Below are positions 62,810 through 64,000 of a stretch of DNA of 64,000 bases, one piece after another. This DNA is from Planctomycetaceae bacterium. Lineage in GTDB: Bacteria > Planctomycetota > Planctomycetia > Planctomycetales > Planctomycetaceae. Made by a program: the position numbers and the translations under genes. Where the stretch lies: contig JAWKUA010000012.1 of NCBI GenBank assembly GCA_041398785.1, forward strand, positions 1 to 64,000, in the 5' to 3' direction. The notes beneath the pieces were generated by a model. That model made no database searches. It had not been told where the DNA came from and saw only the letters and a list, made by a program, of their open reading frames with translations. Position 1 is the stretch's first letter. Every line of letters starts with the position of its first letter.

Positions 62810-64000
62810 TCAATCGGCAGCCGGGCCGGTGCCGTGCGGGACAATCGTTTCACTTCCGAACGGTGCGGTTTGGGATTCCACCGATCCGCGGGGCCAGCAC
62901 AGCACAAACCGAGTGCCTTCACCCGGAGCGCCTTCAATTGAGATGCGGCCGCCGTGTTCCCGGATGATCTTGCGGCTGACGGGAAGTCCGATTCCGGTTC
63001 CGCGCGACCCTTTGGACGATTCGAACAGATTGAAGACCGTACCGCGCTGTTCTTCCGGTATGCCGGGACCATTATCGGAGACAGCCACCATCATCATGTC
63101 AGAGCGGGAATCGAATCCGGTCTGCATGACGACGGCCCCGCCGTCAGTACCTTCGACGGCGTCGATGGCGTTGGAGGCGATGTTCAGCACCGCGCGATGA
63201 ATGCCGTCTTCGTCGAATGCCGCAACGGGCAGATTCTCGCAGGGTTCGAACTGAAAACGAACGCCGCGTTCTTCCGCCTGCAGCGCCATCAGGTCCGCGA
63301 TGTCGCCACACACATCGTTCAGTTGAGCGGGTTTCAGATTCGGGACACGATCCTTACTGAACGAGAGCATATCGGTCACCAGATCGAAGATCCGGTTTTG
63401 ATTGCGTTCCACGATTCCCCAGCCCTGGCGAATCTGCTCCTCCCGAGACTGATCCAGGCCGGTTTGAATCAGGTAACTGCCTCCGCGAATGCCCTGCAGG
63501 ATATTCTTGATGTGGTGGCTGAGCACTGCGATCGTCTGTCCCATGGCGGCGAAGCGTTCCGCCTTCAGAAAAGCTTCCTGATGACGTCGGGCCTCCACCG
63601 CCAGAGCTGACTGGCGAGCGACCGCCAGCACGGCTTTGAGGTGTTCGTCGTTGAGGTGTTCCCCGCTGAGCACCACTCCACCATCGCCACCGATAGTGGT
63701 CGTATCGATATACAGGACTCCCAGAAGTTCTTCATGGCCCTTCATCGGTGCACAGATGGCTTCGCGAGTTCCGGAAGCAACGATGCTGTTTCCTCCGGAA
63801 AACCGGGCGTCGTGCAGTGCGTCGGACGTGCGGACGGCCTGACCGTGTTTAAGCACATGTCCGGTAATCGACCGCGAGATCTGCATTTGATCAGGTGCTC
63901 CCTGGTCCGGTCGCCGCTTCTGAAACGCGATCGGTGTCAATTCTTCGCCGATGGCTTCCTTCAGCAGAAAGCAGCCCCGATCGGCCCGAATCGCGGTCAG
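62810..64000 (-). CDS. GAF-domain sensor histidine kinase (N-terminus outside the window)
   Basis: At least 397 codons; the frame runs to the window edge, so the N-terminal part is missing. The visible start is the second part of a GAF domain (LTAIRADRGCFLLKE, GVLYIDTT). Next comes the H-box (LSHHIKNILQGI), then the N-box (NIASNAIDAV), G1 (DNGPGIP) and G2 (RGTGIGLPVSR) of the ATP-binding domain. The pattern is NtrB-like, with no membrane segment seen. No response regulator is in view. It is convergent with the lipoprotein gene. Confidence 0.9.
   Translation of the reverse strand: MTAIRADRGCFLLKEAIGEELTPIAFQKRRPDQGAPDQMQISRSITGHVLKHGQAVRTSDALHDARFSGGNSIVASGTREAICAPMKGHEELLGVLYIDTTTIGGDGGVVLSGEHLNDEHLKAVLAVARQSALAVEARRHQEAFLKAERFAAMGQTIAVLSHHIKNILQGIRGGSYLIQTGLDQSREEQIRQGWGIVERNQNRIFDLVTDMLSFSKDRVPNLKPAQLNDVCGDIADLMALQAEERGVRFQFEPCENLPVAAFDEDGIHRAVLNIASNAIDAVEGTDGGAVVMQTGFDSRSDMMMVAVSDNGPGIPEEQRGTVFNLFESSKGSRGTGIGLPVSRKIIREHGGRISIEGAPGEGTRFVLCWPRGSVESQTAPFGSETIVPHGTGPAAD

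Noticed and set aside
1..64000. tRNA, rRNA or riboswitch genes.
   Set aside because: No cloverleaf-like, ribosomal or recognised riboswitch sequence was found by eye; a covariance-model scan could still find one.

Overview
The window looks like a piece of a planctomycete chromosome (roughly 58-60 % GC, housekeeping and accessory genes mixed, few operons). Signs of this are a DUF1559-type protein, N-termini of the NPYA type, an LESRxLL-type surface-protein leader, a DUF1080 protein, an ECF sigma/membrane-protein pair, a Ser/Thr kinase with an extracytoplasmic sensor, MqnA/MqnC of the futalosine menaquinone route, and several families of twin-palindrome repeats. The assignment comes from gene content and motifs, not from a database search. 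No rRNA, tRNA, CRISPR array, prophage or transposase was seen.

Layout. 0-13 kb: M29 aminopeptidase, membrane Ser/Thr kinase, rhomboid protease, a very large Lhr-type helicase (with a frameshift near its end and two repeat elements inside its reading frame), a DUF1559 protein, a DUF2306 membrane protein, and an ECF sigma factor overlapping a probable membrane anti-sigma gene. 13-24.5 kb: GH32 glycosidase, DNA methyltransferase, NHL-repeat protein, YpfJ-type metallopeptidase, an ABC exporter made of a permease-CPBP protease fusion plus its ATPase, then mqnC and mqnA. 24.7-32.7 kb: homoserine dehydrogenase, a secreted protein, the TIGR03545/TIGR03546 pair, an unusual ketoacyl synthase behind a near-consensus promoter, and a Bax-inhibitor-1 protein. 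33-47 kb: two pilin-like paralogues, glycerol kinase, 2',3'-cyclic phosphodiesterase, IlvD-type dehydratase with a DUF1080 protein, DUF2760, rhodanese, PPK2, RNase PH, ArgF and several small membrane proteins. 47-64 kb: a DUF11-like membrane protein, one giant cell-surface protein gene (about 10 kb), a Cys-rich secreted protein, a lipoprotein and a histidine kinase cut off by the window edge.

The most notable points are these. (1) The giant surface protein is split into two reading frames by what read as three single-G indels within 280 bp. Correcting them restores exactly one frame of 3345 residues. (2) Several distinct repeat families share one architecture of paired hairpins. They sit between genes, inside the helicase gene, and at gene edges where they touch a stop codon or abut a ribosome-binding site. 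(3) The ketoacyl synthase keeps its Cys but has Gln in place of the first active-site His. (4) Two short pilin-like proteins share a motif differing from standard type IV pilins and have look-alike terminators.

Most genes stand alone or in pairs. Likely co-transcribed groups are sigma/anti-sigma (12.2-13.2 kb), the methyltransferase plus GH32 gene (13.2-16.5 kb), the ABC ATPase plus permease (18.8-22.2 kb), mqnA-mqnC (22.3-24.3 kb), TIGR03546-TIGR03545 (27.1-29.7 kb) and DUF1080-ilvD (38.4-40.7 kb).
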